From CAYOHG01 sp964465125 (GTDB lineage Bacteria; Planctomycetota; Phycisphaerae; UBA1845; Fen-1342), in NCBI GenBank assembly GCA_964465125.1, contig CAYXIO010000029.1, forward strand, positions 1 to 46,393: a DNA stretch of 46,393 bases. Reading direction: 5' to 3'. Positions 8,238 to 16,320 of the stretch are shown here, piece by piece. The notes beneath the pieces are model-generated. The model saw only the letters and a list, made by a program, of their open reading frames with translations. It made no database searches and was not told the DNA's origin. How positions within the stretch are numbered: the first letter of the stretch is position 1; the number at the start of each line of letters is the position of its first letter. The position numbers and the translations under genes are program-made.

Positions 8238-10465
8238 ACGGGCTGGCGCTGGCCGAGATCGCCTGGCCGGCCTGGCTGAATAACATCGTCGTGTTCCTCC
8301 AGGTGCTGCTGGGGTTCTCGATCATCATCTTTGTCCACGAGCTGGGGCATTTTCTGGCCGCCAAGTGGGCCGGCGTACGCGTCGACCGTTTCTCCGTGGG
8401 CTTCGGGCCGCGCCTGTTCGGCTGGCGGCGCGGCGAGGGCTTCACCTTCGGCGGCCGGCCCGACTATCGCGCCGCCGAGCTTCAGGAGCGCAGCTTCGGC
8501 GAAACGGACTACTGCTTCCGTCTGCTGCCGATCGGCGGGTACGTGAAGATGCTCGGCCAGGACGACATCGTCATCAACGATCAGACCAACGAAATCCGCC
8601 TGAGCGATGATCCGCGCGCCTTTCCGAATCGGAGCGTCTCGCAGCGAATGGTGGTGGTCTCGGCCGGCGTGGTCTTCAACCTGCTGCTCGCGGCCGTCCT
8701 GCTGACCGCCGTCTTCATGATCGGCCGCGACATGGCTGCGGCGGTGGTCGGGGCGGTCGAGCCCGGCGGGCCGTCGGAAGGCAAGCTGCTGCCCGGCGAC
8801 GAGATCATCGAGATCGACGGCGATCGCGTGGACTCGTTCATGGACGTTCAGCTCGCGACGGTCTTCTCCGATCCGCCGCTGAAGATCCGCGTTCGCCGCG
8901 ACGGCAAGGAGCTTCCGACGCCGGTGCTGGTGACACCCGAAAAGGACGAACGGACCGATACGCCGCTGATCGGGATCGTCCCGCAGATGACGACCGAGCT
9001 GACGCGCGACGCGATTCGCTTCGGCGACCCGGAGGTTCCGCACGCGGGGGACCGCATCACGAGCGTGGACGGCAGGGTGGTCACGTCTGCGATCGAAATC
9101 TTCCCGATGTTCCGGGCCAGCGCCGGGCGCCCGCTTCAAGTAACCGTCGAACGAAAGACCGCCGACGGGCAAGCGGAAACGCTGGATGTGGTTCAGCGCG
9201 CCACGCTCGCCGTGGTGCCTGCGGCAATCACCAAGACGGCCGCCGAATTCATGGACGCGAGCCACGTGCTCGGGATGCTGCGCCGCCGGGCGATCGCGAT
9301 GGTGGTGCCGGGAGGGGCCGCCGAGGAGGCCGGGTTCAAGCCCGGCGACGTGATCGTGCAGTGGGGCGACGCCGCCCACCCGACCTACAGCGAGCTGCTG
9401 GACCGCATTCACGTCACGCCGCCGGTCGCCACGAAGGTCGTCGTTCTTCGCGGCGGGGCGGAAACCACCCTGACGGTGACGCCGCGGCAGGGCTGGAAGC
9501 TCTTTTCGCGCGCCGATCCGAAGGTCGGGCTGGACTTCTCGCGCGGCGAGGAGGACCGGCCGGTCGTCGCGCAGGTCGTGCCCGGCACGCCGGCCGCGCG
9601 TCTGAACATCCCGCGCGGCGCGCTGCTCACCGCGATCGACGACCAGCCGGTCTCGAACTGGTTCGAAGTCACCCAGGCGCTGATGGCATCCGCCGGCCGA
9701 GAAATCGAGCTGCGCTATCGCAGCGGGACCGCCGAGGGCGTCGAGCGTCTCGCCGTTCCCAGCAGCCTGTTCAATGAGCTGAACCTGCCGATCGCGGCGG
9801 TGATCGAATCCATTAACGGCCAGGACAGCGTGCTGGTCGACGGCGCGGAACGCTCCGTGCAAAGCACACTGGGCCTTCGCACGCTGCTTTCGCAGCACGT
9901 CGGCGAGACGGTCGAGGTAGCCTGGCGCGCCACGCGGCTCGATCCGGTGCAGAAGTCCTCGTTCGGCGTGCGTGCGGACAACCTGGATGCGTGGCAGCTT
10001 CGCATCAGCTACGAGATCGACCCGCTCTCGTTCAAGGTGCTGGAGAAACGCGTCGACGCCGGCGGAAACCCGTTCGTCGCCCTGAGCATGGGCGCCAAGT
10101 CGGTGGTTCAGTTCGTCGAGCAGATGGTCATCTTCCTGACCAGCGTCGTCACGCGCCGCATGAGCACGCAGAACGTCGCCGGCCCGGTCGGAATCGTCGA
10201 CATCGCGATGCGGCAGGCCAAGAGCGGCTGGGGCGATCTGCTCTTCTTCATGGCCTTTCTCTCGGTCAACCTGGCCGTGATCAACTTCCTGCCTGTGCCG
10301 GTGCTCGATGGCGGCATGATGCTGTTCCTGATCATTGAGAAGATCAAGGGGAAGCCGCTCAGCTTCACGGCCCAGATGGTCAGCACGCTGGTCGGGCTGG
10401 CCGCGATCGTGGTTGCCGCGCTGTACGTGACCATCCAGGACATCGGGCGGCTGTTCAGCAGTTGA
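8222..10465 (+). CDS. rseP: RIP (site-2) zinc metalloprotease, extended RseP
   Basis: This is an intramembrane protease that cuts transmembrane anti-sigma factors and signal-peptide remnants. HELGH (39-43) is the zinc-binding HExxH in the first membrane helix, and LPVPVLDG near Asp696 supplies the third ligand in the C-terminal membrane block. The protein has 747 residues against roughly 450 for E. coli RseP. The extra length lies between the two catalytic halves, where at least four PDZ-like stretches can be seen (around VEPGGPSEGKLLPGDEI, EVPHAGDRI, VPGGAAEEAGFKPGDVI and VVPGTPAARLNIPRGALL). Two further membrane segments flank the LDG motif. It starts inside the end of dxr. An ECF sigma gene lies at 20.1-21.0 kb, but nothing here links it to this protease. 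Confidence 0.95.
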   Translation: MLSGLNGLALAEIAWPAWLNNIVVFLQVLLGFSIIIFVHELGHFLAAKWAGVRVDRFSVGFGPRLFGWRRGEGFTFGGRPDYRAAELQERSFGETDYCFRLLPIGGYVKMLGQDDIVINDQTNEIRLSDDPRAFPNRSVSQRMVVVSAGVVFNLLLAAVLLTAVFMIGRDMAAAVVGAVEPGGPSEGKLLPGDEIIEIDGDRVDSFMDVQLATVFSDPPLKIRVRRDGKELPTPVLVTPEKDERTDTPLIGIVPQMTTELTRDAIRFGDPEVPHAGDRITSVDGRVVTSAIEIFPMFRASAGRPLQVTVERKTADGQAETLDVVQRATLAVVPAAITKTAAEFMDASHVLGMLRRRAIAMVVPGGAAEEAGFKPGDVIVQWGDAAHPTYSELLDRIHVTPPVATKVVVLRGGAETTLTVTPRQGWKLFSRADPKVGLDFSRGEEDRPVVAQVVPGTPAARLNIPRGALLTAIDDQPVSNWFEVTQALMASAGREIELRYRSGTAEGVERLAVPSSLFNELNLPIAAVIESINGQDSVLVDGAERSVQSTLGLRTLLSQHVGETVEVAWRATRLDPVQKSSFGVRADNLDAWQLRISYEIDPLSFKVLEKRVDAGGNPFVALSMGAKSVVQFVEQMVIFLTSVVTRRMSTQNVAGPVGIVDIAMRQAKSGWGDLLFFMAFLSVNLAVINFLPVPVLDGGMMLFLIIEKIKGKPLSFTAQMVSTLVGLAAIVVAALYVTIQDIGRLFSS

Positions 10466-10498
10466 GCCGCCGGATGGCGCGCCGCGCCGATGCGGCGC

Positions 10499-11545
10499 TC
10501 AGGTGAACAGCGAAAGCTGCACCGGCGCGCCGGGCGTGCCTTCAGGCGGCGCCGCTTTCGGCTTGCCGCACAGATCGTGCTCGTACAGCCCGTGCCGGCG
10601 GGCGCTCACTTCGAACAGCCTGCGAATCCCGTTCCAGTAGTTGCCCACGCCGCGCATCCGACGCCCGAAGCGCGATTCGCTCATGCGCCCGCAGCGCATC
10701 TGGCGGATCAGCCCCTCGACGCGCCCGGCGCGAAGCGGAAAGGCCGCGCGCAGCCGCTCCAGGAACACGGACTCCACGTTGCCGGGCAATCGCAGCGCGG
10801 TATACGCGGCGGTTTGAGCGCCGCTGGCGGCGGCGCGCTCGAGGATGCGCGGAATCTCGCGGTCGTTGAGCCCGGGAATCAGCGGCGCGACGATCACGCC
10901 CGTCGGCACGCCGCCTTCGCTCAGTCGACGCAGAGCCTCGAATCGCCGCGAGGGACTCGGCGCGCCGGTTTCGACCCGCCGGGCGATTTCGTCGTCGGCG
11001 AAGGGAATGCTGACCAGCACGTGAGCGCCTGCGACGTCGTTCAAACGCCGCAGCAGCTCAACGTCACGCACAACCAGGAACGACTTCGTGACGATGCCGG
11101 CGGGGGTGCGATGCGCCAGGCACGTTTCCAGGCAGCGCTGCGTGAGCCGGTAGACGGCTTCCAGCGGCTGATAGCAGTCCGTGACGCCGGAGAATGCGAT
11201 CTTCTCGCGCTGCCATGAGCGGCGGCTGAGCTCGTGATCGAGCAGTTCCGGGGCGTTGAGCTTTACGGTGATGCGCGTGTCGAAATCCGTGCCTGCGCCG
11301 AAGCCGAGGTACTCGTGCGTCGGGCGCGCATAGCAGTAGGCGCAGGCGTGCTGGCACCCGCGGTAGGGGTTTGCGCTCCAGCGGAACGGGATGTCGGGGC
11401 TGTCGTTCTCCGAGAGCAGCGAGCGGGCGTTTTCCTCGTAGACCTCGAGTCGCACGGGCGGCGCCGGGCCGAGCCACTCCAGCGTCTCCGCCGAATACGG
11501 ATTGGGAGGATTCGCCACCAGCTTCAGCATGCAGCGCACCTCCAC
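10499..11545 (-). CDS. PA0069-family radical SAM protein (SplB-like)
   Basis: This is a 348-residue radical SAM protein. The cluster motif CQHACAYC (CX3CX2C) lies in NPYRGCQHACAYCYARPTHEYLG (about residues 59-81). This is the pattern of the PA0069/Rv2578c group of COG1533, relatives of spore photoproduct lyase. It should bind a 4Fe-4S cluster and cleave S-adenosylmethionine; the substrate of the group is not established. An alternative start at Met6 (11530) gives the more usual opening MLKLVANPP. The gene converges on rseP with a 33-base gap. Confidence 0.88.
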   Translation of the reverse strand: MEVRCMLKLVANPPNPYSAETLEWLGPAPPVRLEVYEENARSLLSENDSPDIPFRWSANPYRGCQHACAYCYARPTHEYLGFGAGTDFDTRITVKLNAPELLDHELSRRSWQREKIAFSGVTDCYQPLEAVYRLTQRCLETCLAHRTPAGIVTKSFLVVRDVELLRRLNDVAGAHVLVSIPFADDEIARRVETGAPSPSRRFEALRRLSEGGVPTGVIVAPLIPGLNDREIPRILERAAASGAQTAAYTALRLPGNVESVFLERLRAAFPLRAGRVEGLIRQMRCGRMSESRFGRRMRGVGNYWNGIRRLFEVSARRHGLYEHDLCGKPKAAPPEGTPGAPVQLSLFT

Positions 11546-11733
11546 CGGGCCATGCGGGTTAGTATATTGTTAGGTTTGTGGCGGGCAAGGTCTTTTGCGG
11601 GTTGTAGCGTGGCGTCGGGAACGGAAACACGCCAGGTCGCCAGCGCGCGGCCGGAAAACGAGGCACCCCGGAGCGGCATCGAATGCCGTCCGGGGTCGGA
11701 AGATGGACTGGGAAGCCGATTCGAACCGTTCGA

Positions 11734-12891
11734 CTACGGCTCTTCGTCGGGCGTCTGCGGCTCGGCGGGCGGGCGGTTGCCGCGCTCGCCGGGCTGCCGC
11801 ACGCGGCGGTCACGACGGTTCTGCGGGCGCTCGGCGGCCTTGGCCTTCAGCTCCTCGAACTGCGTGAGCTGGTCGGGCGTCAGAATCTCCTTGATGCCCG
11901 TCTCGATCTGCTCCGAGAGCTCGGTGAGGGCCTTCTGGTCGCGGCGTGCCTCGCGAATCTGCGGGGCGAACTCGCGCTGCATGTCGGCCAGCTCTTTCTT
12001 CTGCTCGGCGCTTAGATCGCAGCGCATCGCGTACTGGAACAGCCGGCGCGGGTCGTCTCCGCCCGGACCGCCGCGCTGAAGCTGGTCGCGGCAGCGATCC
12101 ATGATCTTGAGCTGCTCGGGGTCGAGCTCGTTTCCGAGGGAGATGAAAAACTCGTCGACCGCAGCCTGGCCGGTGTCCTGACTGGCGCGCAGCTTCTCGC
12201 GAATCTGGTTGACCTTGTCCTGGTCGCCTTCCTCCGCGGCCTTGCGCAGCTCATCCACCAGCCCGAGCATGTCGCTGGTTTCCATCTTGCTGGACTGGAT
12301 GTCCTTGGAGAGCTTGTCGTAGTACGAGTCGAACTTCTTGGCCTGCTTGGGTTCGAGATTCAGCTCGTCGCGCAGCTCGGTGATCCGCTCGAGCGGGTCC
12401 GTCGGGCCGCGGGCAGGCCGCAACAGCCGATCCCGAATGTCGTCCAGCTTGGACTTCTGCTCGGGCGTGAGGATCGGCTCGACCTCGCCGAGGAACTCGG
12501 CGATGGCCTGGTTTCCTACCGGACCGAGCTGCTTGCGAAGCTCCTCGACCTTGGCGTCATCGCCGGCCTGGCGGGCTTCCCGAATCTGCTCCATGACCTC
12601 GCGCATCTGCTCGGGGTTCGGCCGCTGGGCGTCCTTGTGATCCTCGAGGAACCCGGTGACGAGGTCGTCCAATTGCTCCTGCTGTTCGTCGGTGAGCGAC
12701 AGCTCCTGGGTCAGTTGACTCGCGACGCGCTTGACCCGCCGCTCGAGGGACGGGCCGCCCATATCGCGCATGCCGCCGAGCGCAGCCCCGCGTCGTCCCT
12801 GCGGGGGCGGACCCTGCGGCGGCTCGCTCTGGGCCAGCGCGAGGCTGGCCGGCAGGGTCAGGCAGACAATCGCCAGAACATGTCGAAACAT
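11734..12891 (-). CDS. secreted helical LTxxQ (Spy-like) protein
   Basis: The product has 385 residues. The start at 12891 is chosen over an in-frame ATG at 12951 because a GGAG site sits just upstream and the protein then opens with a clean signal peptide (MFRHVLAIVC... cleaved after Ala-Leu-Ala near residue 19). The mature chain is almost all charged alpha helix with recurring L-T/D-x-x-Q units (LSLTDEQQEQL, LTPEQKSKL, LNLEPKQAKKF, LSAEQKKEL, LTPDQLTQF). These resemble the LTxxQ motif of Spy/CpxP periplasmic chaperones and sensors. The C terminus is Arg/Pro/Glu-rich and disordered. A periplasmic, chaperone-like role is an inference from the repeats only. Confidence 0.75.
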   Translation of the reverse strand: MFRHVLAIVCLTLPASLALAQSEPPQGPPPQGRRGAALGGMRDMGGPSLERRVKRVASQLTQELSLTDEQQEQLDDLVTGFLEDHKDAQRPNPEQMREVMEQIREARQAGDDAKVEELRKQLGPVGNQAIAEFLGEVEPILTPEQKSKLDDIRDRLLRPARGPTDPLERITELRDELNLEPKQAKKFDSYYDKLSKDIQSSKMETSDMLGLVDELRKAAEEGDQDKVNQIREKLRASQDTGQAAVDEFFISLGNELDPEQLKIMDRCRDQLQRGGPGGDDPRRLFQYAMRCDLSAEQKKELADMQREFAPQIREARRDQKALTELSEQIETGIKEILTPDQLTQFEELKAKAAERPQNRRDRRVRQPGERGNRPPAEPQTPDEEP

Positions 12892-13198
12892 GGCATACTC
12901 CTGCAAAAACGTCCGGACTGGCAGCAACCTTTCCACGATTGAAACCAGCACTATATCGTCCCACCAGTCTAAACGCAGCAGAAGCCGATCCGTTGCATCC
13001 CGCGGCGTGGGCCGGGCCGGAATTCATTGACCCGCTCTGAAAAGCCCGATAGCATATCGAGACTCCGCTCAGGCGTTTCCGGCGCACTTGCGTTGGCGTG
13101 CCTGCCAGGTTCCGGCCCCGCAACCCGCGGATATTGAGAGTTCGAGCGCGTCCGAAACGGACCGGGCGGACGGCGTGCCGATGTACGGGAGTGCCTGC
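12892..13198. other. 307-base divergent intergenic region
   Basis: No gene is seen here. It contains divergent promoter candidates: a TATAGT -10 read on the minus strand (12950-12955) for the LTxxQ protein, and the plus-strand infA promoter at 13027-13055. Small open frames here have no ribosome binding sites and no recognisable products. Confidence 0.6.
13027..13055 (+). promoter_or_regulatory. infA promoter candidate
   Basis: TTGACC (13027-13032) and TAGCAT (13050-13055) are separated by exactly 17 bases, the best sigma-70-type match in the window. It would give a leader of roughly 135 bases ahead of infA. The same TAGCAT -10 recurs at 23697. Confidence 0.55.
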
Positions 13199-13426
13199 TT
13201 GGCCAAGGAAGACACAATTCAGATGGAAGCGGTTGTCGTTAAAGCGCTTCCGAACGCGATGTTCCTCGTGGAGACCGACGTCGGCCAGAACAAGCACGAG
13301 GTGCTCGCTCACGTCTCAGGAAGGATGCGCAAGAATTTCATCCGCATCCTGCCCGGCGATCGAGTCACCGTCGAACTGTCGCCCTACGACTTCAAGCGCG
13401 GCCGGATCGTCTACCGCCAGAAGTAG
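13199..13426 (+). CDS. infA: translation initiation factor IF-1, TTG start
   Basis: IF-1 binds the ribosomal A site during initiation and is essential. The start is a TTG at 13199, not the in-frame ATG codons upstream. It gives the canonical opening Met-Ala-Lys-Glu-Asp and is preceded by GGGAG (13187-13191) with a 7-base gap. The product is a 75-residue OB-fold protein with the family strings ALPNAMF, EVLAHVSGRMRKN, IRILPGD and VTVELSPYD. Relative to E. coli IF-1 there is a three-residue insertion (Gln-Asn-Lys) in the loop after the GxxxFxVE strand. It is followed at once by a convergent CPBP protease gene. Confidence 0.95.
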   Translation: MAKEDTIQMEAVVVKALPNAMFLVETDVGQNKHEVLAHVSGRMRKNFIRILPGDRVTVELSPYDFKRGRIVYRQK

Positions 13427-13475
13427 CGCGCCGGCGGACGACCGCTCCACCGTTCACACCGCCGCCTTCGCACGC

Positions 13476-14345
13476 TCAGCCCTGCGCCGACGGGCTCATC
13501 AGCCAGTTCGCATTCCGCAACGTCCGCACCAGCTCGAGTTGCAGCGCGTCGAAGCTGAAGTGCGCCAACACCACCGCCGGCAGGCTGCGGCTGCGGATGA
13601 ACATCGCGGCGAACACGAGCGAGAGCCCGAAGGCCTGCGCGCCCGCCAGCGGCCCCTGGCCCGGCACGTGCAGCACGCCGAACAGCACTGAGGTCAAGAG
13701 CGTCGAGCGCAGCCATGAGCCGCTGACCGCGCACAGCAGCGGCAGCAGCAGCCCGCGGAACACGATTTCCTCATGCAGCGCGACGCCGGCCAGCAGGCCG
13801 AAGAGCGTCGTGCGGCTGCCGAATGGCATGGCCTGGGCGAATTCCACCCGCTGCCGCATGTCCTGGCTGAAATCCGAGCCGAGGAGCCAGAAGACCGCGA
13901 CGGCCCCCACGCTGACCAGGATCAGCGCGCCGTACAGCGCCGCAAACGTGACGACGGCGGCCCCCAGTTGGCCGAACGGGCGGCTGGAGCGAAGGCCGAA
14001 GCTCTCGGCCGGATAGCCGCCGCGGAGCACGAGATAGGCCAGCAGCGCCAGGGCGACGGTTGCCTCGGCGGCCTTTTGCAGGACCACCGCCAGATCGATC
14101 CGGTCGATCGCGCCGGTCGCGCTGACATTTGCCAGGTTGAACAGTATCAATCCGGGAGCAAATGGAACCAGGATTCCCAGCGCCAGGACGAGCAGGGCGT
14201 CGAGCGTCGCCTGGCGGGTCGAGCTCCATCCGTCGCGCGGAACGCTCAGCGGCGACGGGAGAACGTCGCAGGGGCCAACCGGCGCTGCGATCGGGCGCGC
14301 CAGCGGAACACCGGTTGCGTCGGCAGGGTGAGATTCCTGGCTCAT
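13476..14345 (-). CDS. CPBP family intramembrane glutamic protease
   Basis: This is a membrane protein of 289 residues with about seven to eight hydrophobic helices. Motif 1, EEIVFR (EExxxR), and motif 2, FGVLH (FxxxH), are both intact; they supply the Glu pair and the His of CPBP/Rce1-like (CaaX/Abi) proteases. A third conserved spot, HFSFDAL, lies near the C terminus. Start 14345 (MSQESHP) is chosen because the longer frame up to 14645 is Arg-rich, unlike a protein, and covers the opposing gene's start region. Bacterial members often serve in protein secretion or bacteriocin self-immunity; the substrate is unknown here. Confidence 0.85.
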   Translation of the reverse strand: MSQESHPADATGVPLARPIAAPVGPCDVLPSPLSVPRDGWSSTRQATLDALLVLALGILVPFAPGLILFNLANVSATGAIDRIDLAVVLQKAAEATVALALLAYLVLRGGYPAESFGLRSSRPFGQLGAAVVTFAALYGALILVSVGAVAVFWLLGSDFSQDMRQRVEFAQAMPFGSRTTLFGLLAGVALHEEIVFRGLLLPLLCAVSGSWLRSTLLTSVLFGVLHVPGQGPLAGAQAFGLSLVFAAMFIRSRSLPAVVLAHFSFDALQLELVRTLRNANWLMSPSAQG

Positions 14346-14369
14346 TCTGTGTCTCGGACGCCGGATGCG

Positions 14370-14399
14370 TTGCCGATTCCCGTTTCGGACGCATAATAC
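14370..14399 (+). promoter_or_regulatory. promoter candidate for the unknown protein at 14452
   Basis: TTGCCG (14370-14375) and TAATAC (14394-14399) are 18 bases apart. On the opposite strand the same AT-rich core reads TATTAT (14393-14398), which could serve the divergent CPBP gene. Its position argues that the ATG at 14365 is not the start of the rightward gene. Confidence 0.35.
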
Positions 14400-14451
14400 C
14401 GCCGCGAATACGGCGAGTGCCTGTCGAGCGATCAGAATCGAAGAGTGCGCC

Positions 14452-16230
14452 TTGGAAGATCCATTGGAACGATGGGGAGAGGGGGCTGTCCCTGGGCGTC
14501 GCGAGGGTTCCACACTTGCGGTCCCCGCCGGCGGTGTGCATGCCGGCCGAGGGGTTCGCGCGTGGCGCCGGCGGCGCGGCGCGGCCGGCTTCAGCGAGCC
14601 GCTGCGATGTCGGCGGGAACAGTGGTACCTGATCCGGGCGCGCACCTGCGGCGCGTTGCGCGCGAGGAGCGTGGTTCTGCGGTTTCAGCGCCAAGCGCAT
14701 CCGCCGCTCAAACGCGCCGTTGAGCTGCGCGGGCCGGACGGCGATGGCCCGTCTCCGCTCTTGCTGGGCTGGATTCAGACGCCCGGCGACGCGACCCACG
14801 TTGAGCTCGGGTTGTCCGGCGCGGAGATCGGCGCGCTGCGGGAACTGTCACTGTTCGCCACCGCCGAGCGAGACGCGAAGTGCCATCCTCTCGCGGCGAT
14901 ACCCGCGTGGAGCACGCTGCGCCCGGCCTTTCCGATGGAGCGCGTCGTGCTTCCCGTGTCGCTGGCAGGGCTGGCCGAACTGCTGCCCGGCCGCACGGTC
15001 GAGATCATCGATCGTCCGCGCGCGTGGCGGAGTGTCGCGGAGCGCGCCCTCGGCTCGCTGTGCGTGCTCGATCCAGCGTGGCCGAAGGCCCTGGGCATCG
15101 GCCTGCGCGAAATCCGCACCCTGGCCGGCGGGAGCTGGCTGATTCTCGATCTGGAGACCACCGCCGCACTGCTGCGCGGCGCGGGCTGGGACGTGCAGAC
15201 GGTCGCGCTGCGCGATGCGCACGGCGTCTTCAGCGCGCGGGTTTCGTACAGCGACGTGCCAACGCGCGGCTTCGCGCTGGAGGACGTGTTTCCCTACGGC
15301 ACGCTGACGGCGGACGGCGGGTTCGCGTGCCGCGCGCTGCGCGGCGGGCGGGTCTGGAAGGCGGCGTCGAACGAGCTGTCCATCGCCTCGGTGCTGATGC
15401 TGGAAGGGCCGCGCTTCGAGCACAGCCGGCACGTCCTGTCGGCGATGGCGGCCGAGGGTCTGGGCGAGTGGATCGCCAGCGATCTGCCCTGGCTGGCCGC
15501 AGGAACGCTGGGCGCGCCGCTGGCGCCGCGCATCGTGCGGCACGCGTTCCGCATGCTGGCCGGCTCAGCGATCGCGGATGGGCAGCAGTTCTGGAACCGC
15601 TGGGATGACGCCGCCGTCGTGCTGCGCGACATCGCCGACCTGCCCCGTCGATTCGACGCACTGCGCACCGTGCGCTGGGCGCGCGACGAGGAGAGCGGCG
15701 TGGCCCGGCTCGGGTTGTCGCTTGGCGGGGAAGAATCGGGCGGGTCGCACGGCGTGGCCGGCGCGCGGCGGCACCTGGTCATCTCGACCGGACGGATCGA
15801 CCAGACCGCGATTCACGACGGCGTGCCGCCCGAGCCGATGCTGATCCTGATGAAAGCGCTGGCGCGCGGACATACGGCGAACGCCGGCCCCAAGGCATTC
15901 GGCGGCGGAACGCGGCTAACCTGGCAGTTCGATGCGGCCGACGGGCTGCGCTATGCATCGCACTTCGGCTCGGCCGCCGAACTGCCCGATACGCAGAATG
16001 TGCACGTGCTGCGCCTGCACGCGGAGCGCGCGCTCGACAAGCCGCTCTGGGTGAAGCGTGATTCCGGGGCCGGCGGTGCTTGGGAACAGGCGGTGCGGCT
16101 TCCGGAAGTCCAAGGCGTGCTGGGCGACGGAAGCCTCGACTACCTCCGCATGCTGGTTGCGGTCATCGAGACCTGGCTCGAATCCTTGGCGCCGGGGGCC
16201 GTCGGCGGCGAGCGCGGCCGGAATCGGTAG
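14452..16230 (+). CDS. large protein of unknown function
   Basis: I do not recognise this protein of about 592 residues. The start is uncertain. The longest frame begins at ATG 14365, but a promoter-like element overlaps that codon, so I use the TTG at 14452, which follows GAAGAG at a 6-base gap. Seen in it are mixed alpha/beta composition, several Trp-rich stretches, a conserved-looking strip YSDVPTRGFALEDVFPYGTLTADGG (around residues 265-290) and a C-terminal half with beta-strand/acidic patterns. No signal peptide, membrane helix, nucleotide-binding loop or metal motif stands out. The downstream gene purA starts 90 bases later and may share its transcript. Confidence 0.6.
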   Translation: MEDPLERWGEGAVPGRREGSTLAVPAGGVHAGRGVRAWRRRRGAAGFSEPLRCRREQWYLIRARTCGALRARSVVLRFQRQAHPPLKRAVELRGPDGDGPSPLLLGWIQTPGDATHVELGLSGAEIGALRELSLFATAERDAKCHPLAAIPAWSTLRPAFPMERVVLPVSLAGLAELLPGRTVEIIDRPRAWRSVAERALGSLCVLDPAWPKALGIGLREIRTLAGGSWLILDLETTAALLRGAGWDVQTVALRDAHGVFSARVSYSDVPTRGFALEDVFPYGTLTADGGFACRALRGGRVWKAASNELSIASVLMLEGPRFEHSRHVLSAMAAEGLGEWIASDLPWLAAGTLGAPLAPRIVRHAFRMLAGSAIADGQQFWNRWDDAAVVLRDIADLPRRFDALRTVRWARDEESGVARLGLSLGGEESGGSHGVAGARRHLVISTGRIDQTAIHDGVPPEPMLILMKALARGHTANAGPKAFGGGTRLTWQFDAADGLRYASHFGSAAELPDTQNVHVLRLHAERALDKPLWVKRDSGAGGAWEQAVRLPEVQGVLGDGSLDYLRMLVAVIETWLESLAPGAVGGERGRNR

Positions 16231-16320
16231 CCGCGCGGCTGGTTTGCGGATGGCCGTCGGTGCCGCTACAAAGCGGACCGCGAGGGGGTTTCGTGGCTAC
16301 CAGCGGCAGAATGAGGCACT

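Noticed and set aside
8147..9898. Long minus-strand open frame antisense to rseP
   Set aside because: Shadow of rseP, whose HExxH and PDZ motifs define the true frame.
13088..13198. Longer N terminus for infA
   Set aside because: The upstream codons give a Pro/Ser-rich lead absent from IF-1; the TTG with a GGGAG site gives the family's standard start.
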